The translations under genes were made by a program, and so were the position numbers. DNA of 64,000 nt from Prototheca cutis (taxonomy: Eukaryota; Chlorophyta; Trebouxiophyceae; Chlorellales; Chlorellaceae). Positions 60,923 to 64,000 of the stretch are shown here, one piece after another (the first letter of the stretch is position 1; each line of letters opens with the position of its first letter). Under the pieces are notes generated by a model. It was given only the letters and a program-made list of their open reading frames with translations. It was not told where the DNA came from and searched no databases. The stretch spans positions 102,215-166,214 of the forward strand of contig BCIH01000016.1 in NCBI GenBank assembly GCA_002897115.2. The letters run 5' to 3'.

Positions 60923-61331
60923 TCACCAGGTGCTCTTGAGTCCGATTCGTTGGACTCGAATGTCCAGCATGGGTTGGCCGGGGTCGAGGGGCAGGCGTTC
61001 GGGCAGACCCAGCCTCCCCGCCGCGCGGACCACCGCACCTGACCCCGGCACCAGCACTGCTTGATCGAATTCCAGGCCTGCCTGCGTCAGCCGAAGGCCC
61101 GTGGGCACGGCCGAATCCAGGCAAACCAGCAGCTTGGCTGGGGGCTCCCAGGGCCGGGCCAGTGCGGCCAGCGGGCACTCGTAGCTGATGCGCACGGCGC
61201 TGCTGCCCTGTCCAAACAGGAACCGGTGCTGAATCTTCAGCGTGGGAGATGGCAGCGCCTTGATCGACAGCCAGTCCTGGAACTTGAGCCGAGCCTGAAT
61301 TTTGTTTTCCACATGTGTGTGTGTATGGGGT

Positions 61332-61386
<55 letters not shown>

Positions 61387-61860
61387 ACATAGTCTATGTC
61401 CATGCACATGGATGGCGGTACACAGGGCCACACATCCCCACACTAGAAAGAAAAGAATCCCCAGATGGATGGACGAACAACGCCACAGTACCTTGGGTGT
61501 CACGGCGGCTGTATCAACATGGAGCTCGGCCCCTACGCCAAGGTCAAATGACCCACGCTTCATCACGCTGCCGACGATGCCCCTCCCCGGCGGCTGGAAC
61601 CGGGGGCCAAAGCGAACGTGGCGCATGACCTTCAGACGCGCACCGCTGTTTCCAAATGCAAAGTCTGGGTAGCTGACTGGTTCCGCCACCGGCGCCTGGT
61701 CCTCGATGTGGGGTGCCGGATACCGAGGCTGCCTGCCCCATGGCCGCGTTGCTGGTTCCTGCCTGGCAGTGGAGGTGGTTGCAGAGGGTTGCTGCTGCCA
61801 AGCACCAACCTCACACAGTAAGCAATTGGACAAGTCACTCCAGTTGAACCCATGCCACAT
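60923..61860 (-). CDS. Conserved-looking beta-rich protein of unknown function
   Basis: Exons 61860-61492 and 61294-60923 join in phase 0 to 246 residues, from an ATG that begins MWHGFNWSDLSNCLL. After a low-complexity Q/P/R stretch the chain alternates short amphipathic strands: GARLKVMRHVRFGPRF, SFDLGVGAELHVDTAAVT, TLKIQHRFLFG, SAVRISYECPL, AAKL-like and LLVCLDSA. The pattern suggests a beta barrel or beta sandwich; a plastid outer-envelope protein is one possibility, unproven. The intron carries a 54-base C run in the sense strand. A further intron near residues 15-30 cannot be excluded. Confidence 0.6.
61332..61385 (+). repeat. 54-base G run in the intron of the beta-rich gene
   Basis: Uninterrupted G run between exons ending at 61492 and starting at 61294; it reads as C in the transcript, 38 bases before the acceptor. 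Confidence 0.92.
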
Positions 61861-62862
61861 ATCCTTTTGACCCTAGCCGGAGGGACGACCGTGGGGAACT
61901 ACTGCCATGACGTGCATTCCTAGGAAGAAAGAAAGTACGATAAACACGGCCGGAACCCATCCTGACCACGCTGTTGTGCCCAGGGGGGCTTGATAGGTCC
62001 CTGGAGGAGAAGATCGAGCCCTGGAAAGACGGAATAAGGAACTGCCAGAACTGCCATCATCGGCAGGGAGCCTGCATGTGAACGGCCATAGATGTGTGAG
62101 ACTAAGGGACCGACTCCTGAGTATGGCCGCGGTTTGGGGCGAGTCCGCAGAGCGTACAGTATGTTCAAGCCACAGACAAGCGTAATGACAGTATTACGTT
62201 GGGCGCTTCAGATCGAGAGATAGGGTTCCGATGGTGTGCTTCCAGAGCGTAGCCAGGCCCTGCACGCCTTCCATCGCGTGTGAGCAAGATGGTGGGGCTA
62301 TGCCCCCGTGGCCGAGGGGTACGGGCGTTTAAGATTCACAAGACGCACGGGTAGACATCGGCACCATATGAAGAAACCCAGCCACGCAGGACCAAGAGTG
62401 CTATTTTAAATCATAATCGGGGCACATCGTCCACCTCAGATTGGCTGGCACGCACCCATGCCGGCGTAGCTGCCAGACTGTCTGCGAGGGTTCGCTGGTC
62501 TGGCACCGACGCTGACGGGCCATGGCACAATACCTGTGGATGTCGAGTCTGTCTACTCGGCCACCCCATCCGTATCTAAACCACATTAAAAAAGTCGTCC
62601 GATTGATAGCGTAATGGATTCCCAGCGATGCAATCATGGTACTGAGGGGGAGGTGTTCCGAAGCAGCGCTTTTGCATGGTTCCCCGACATGACAATAAAA
62701 AATTGTTTGTTCCCCTCAGATCACTTTTGCTGCTCCCCCCGTGAGGCGATGGCAGCTTCGTACAAAGTGCGTCCCCAACAGTACTGCGGTTGAGTGCCTG
62801 ACGATACATGTATATTTCGTAGCTGGATAGAAAACATCGCCCGCCGAGATTGGTTCGGAGCC
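61861..62862. other. Divergent intergenic region
   Basis: About 1 kb between the starts of the beta-rich gene (-) and the terminal membrane-protein gene (+). It is AT-richer than coding DNA. A TGGCCGAGGGG sequence near 62312 recalls a tRNA A box, but no B box or acceptor stem is found. Confidence 0.5.
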
Positions 62863-64000
62863 ATGGCGGAGCGTTCGCGGGCGGCTCCCTTCAGCACCCA
62901 TGCCCGGGGGGTGCCACTGTTCGACCGAGACCGGTTCATGGACGTGCCGCGGCACATTGCCCGGATCCTCCTAGACTTTCGAGACCTGTCCTCCTCAGGA
63001 TTCTGGTTCCTGTCTACTCAAACGTGGTACACGCTGCACTGCACCCTGGTCACCATCATCAGCAGTGAGTGCAGCGGCTGGCTGGCTGACTTGGGATGCT
63101 TGGGAATGCTCGCAGGGCAGGCGGACCTGGCTGGAAATCTGAGCAGCAAATGCACTGGGCATGCCAGCGAATGTCATTCACAAAGTCATGAATTGATGCC
63201 ATGAAATTTCTGATTGAGAATCCTTGAACTGATGTCCTGAACGAACATTTTATTGCAGCCACGTTCTTCTCCTTCTTCGACACCACGCATTACCTGAGCG
63301 CACCCTTTGACTGGTCCATCGTGGGATTCATCGTGGTGCTGCCCCTGGCTGGCTTCATTTTTATTGCCTATAATCGAAAAGAAAAGTGCATGGATGACCT
63401 ATCAAAAGGCACGTGTGGGTGGGTGGGAAGGTGTACTGGGGAGGTAGGGTGGGTGAGAGCGGTTTGTGTGCATGCATGTGTGTCAGCGCCCTCAGACCCC
63501 CCCCCCCCCAAACCCCCCAAACACAACATACACACATGCAGTCAAGTTGTTGATGATGAACATCTATCTCTTCCACGAGGCCCAGGACGAAACCAGCGGG
63601 ACGCTGGAGTCGACGCGAGAGACACTGAAGCAGCTGGTGCAGACGATGCGCGAGTATTTTGTCCCCGCACGGTTTTACAGCCGGTACTACCCCTACATGA
63701 ACTCCCGGACGGCAATGGTGTGTGGTGGGTGGGGGGCACGGGTCTTTGTCTGCCTGGAATTGTTTGCGTGCGCGGGGCGGGGGTCGTTCTTGTGCGTGGG
63801 GGTTTGAGATACTTCAGAGACCCGACACCCATCCACCTTCCTCCCAACCGGTTTCCAATGCCAACCAGGCCAAAAAGAACCTCAATAATACCCACCCAAA
63901 TGCTCACACACACAAACAATCGCCGCCTGCAGATACAGATAGCGATGGACCGGGCGCGGTACATGGCTCGGAGCCACTCGTGTCTGGCGCGACTGGCTTC
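62863..64000 (+). CDS. Multi-pass membrane protein, possibly bestrophin-like, 3' end outside window
   Basis: Exons 62863-63064, 63259-63408, 63542-63717 and 63933 to beyond the edge join in phase. The ATG gives MAERSRAAPFSTHARG, then DRFMDVPRHIARILLDFRDL. Hydrophobic segments follow: FWFLSTQTWYTLHCTLVTII and DWSIVGFIVVLPLAGFIFIA. Next comes a soluble stretch (VKLLMMNIYLFHEAQDETSG, EYFVPARFYSRYYPYMN) continuing off the window. A short basic link after the second helix (YNRKEKCMDDLSKVK) followed by long helices recalls bestrophin-like channels, but this is only an impression. The intron 63409-63541 appears to use a GC donor (aaaag|GCACGT). Confidence 0.7.

Noticed and set aside
62300..62360. 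TGGCCGAGGGG, similar to the A box of a serine/leucine tRNA or tRNA-derived SINE
   Set aside because: No GGTTCGA-like B box follows at a usable distance and the stems do not pair.

Overview
This window looks like nuclear DNA of a eukaryote with a plastid, most likely a unicellular alga of the green/Archaeplastida type. That assignment is inference, not a species call. The DNA is GC-rich and genes lie on both strands. Nearly every gene is broken by spliceosomal introns whose reading phase closes exactly when the exons are joined. Several proteins have plant-like architectures: sucrose synthase, the double-repeat acetolactate synthase small subunit, a WD40-type inositol 5-phosphatase and an SBNO/FGT1 helicase. 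There are no bacterial operons, ribosome-binding sites or CRISPR arrays. Four N bases (36106, 45343, 55527, 55533) and several very long G runs suggest a draft assembly.

Layout. 1-10.4 kb holds metabolic genes: the 3' part of acetolactate synthase small subunit (+), sucrose synthase (-) and a leucyl aminopeptidase (+). 10.7-18.9 kb is one large TPR gene for SKI3/TTC37 (-), the scaffold of the Ski complex. 19.3-26.2 kb holds a REEP/HVA22 protein (-), a short HMG-box plus histone-fold protein (+), an organelle-type tryptophanyl-tRNA synthetase (+) and a nucleotide-sugar transporter (-). 26.2-28.3 kb is gene-poor and contains a decayed Fanzor/TnpB-like fragment. 28.3-46 kb holds RNA polymerase subunit RPB12 (+), a tail-anchored nucleoredoxin-like protein (-), an EH-WD40-inositol 5-phosphatase (+), TFIIIB subunit BDP1 (-), the nucleolar MIF4G/MA3 protein NOM1/SGD1 (-) and a small protein resembling AIRIM/C1orf109 (-). 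46.4-55.1 kb holds a small acidic protein and the 1,744-residue Strawberry-notch helicase (+). 55.1-59.9 kb is repeat-like: a second Fanzor-like remnant, an interrupted reading frame, two copies of a dispersed repeat and one small hypothetical gene. The right end holds a DUF212 membrane protein (+), a beta-rich protein (-) and a membrane protein that runs off the edge (+).

The genes do not form a pathway. They are mostly housekeeping functions: RNA polymerases I-III (RPB12, BDP1), ribosome biogenesis (NOM1, the AIRIM-like protein), RNA decay (SKI3), chromatin (SBNO, the HMG-histone-fold protein), membranes (REEP, transporter, 5-phosphatase) and metabolism. The most unusual items are the two Fanzor-like remnants, the EH-WD40-5-phosphatase fusion, the HMG-box/histone-fold fusion with a PIP-like tail, the tail-anchored nucleoredoxin, the intronic G runs and the frequent GTGCGT 5' splice sites.
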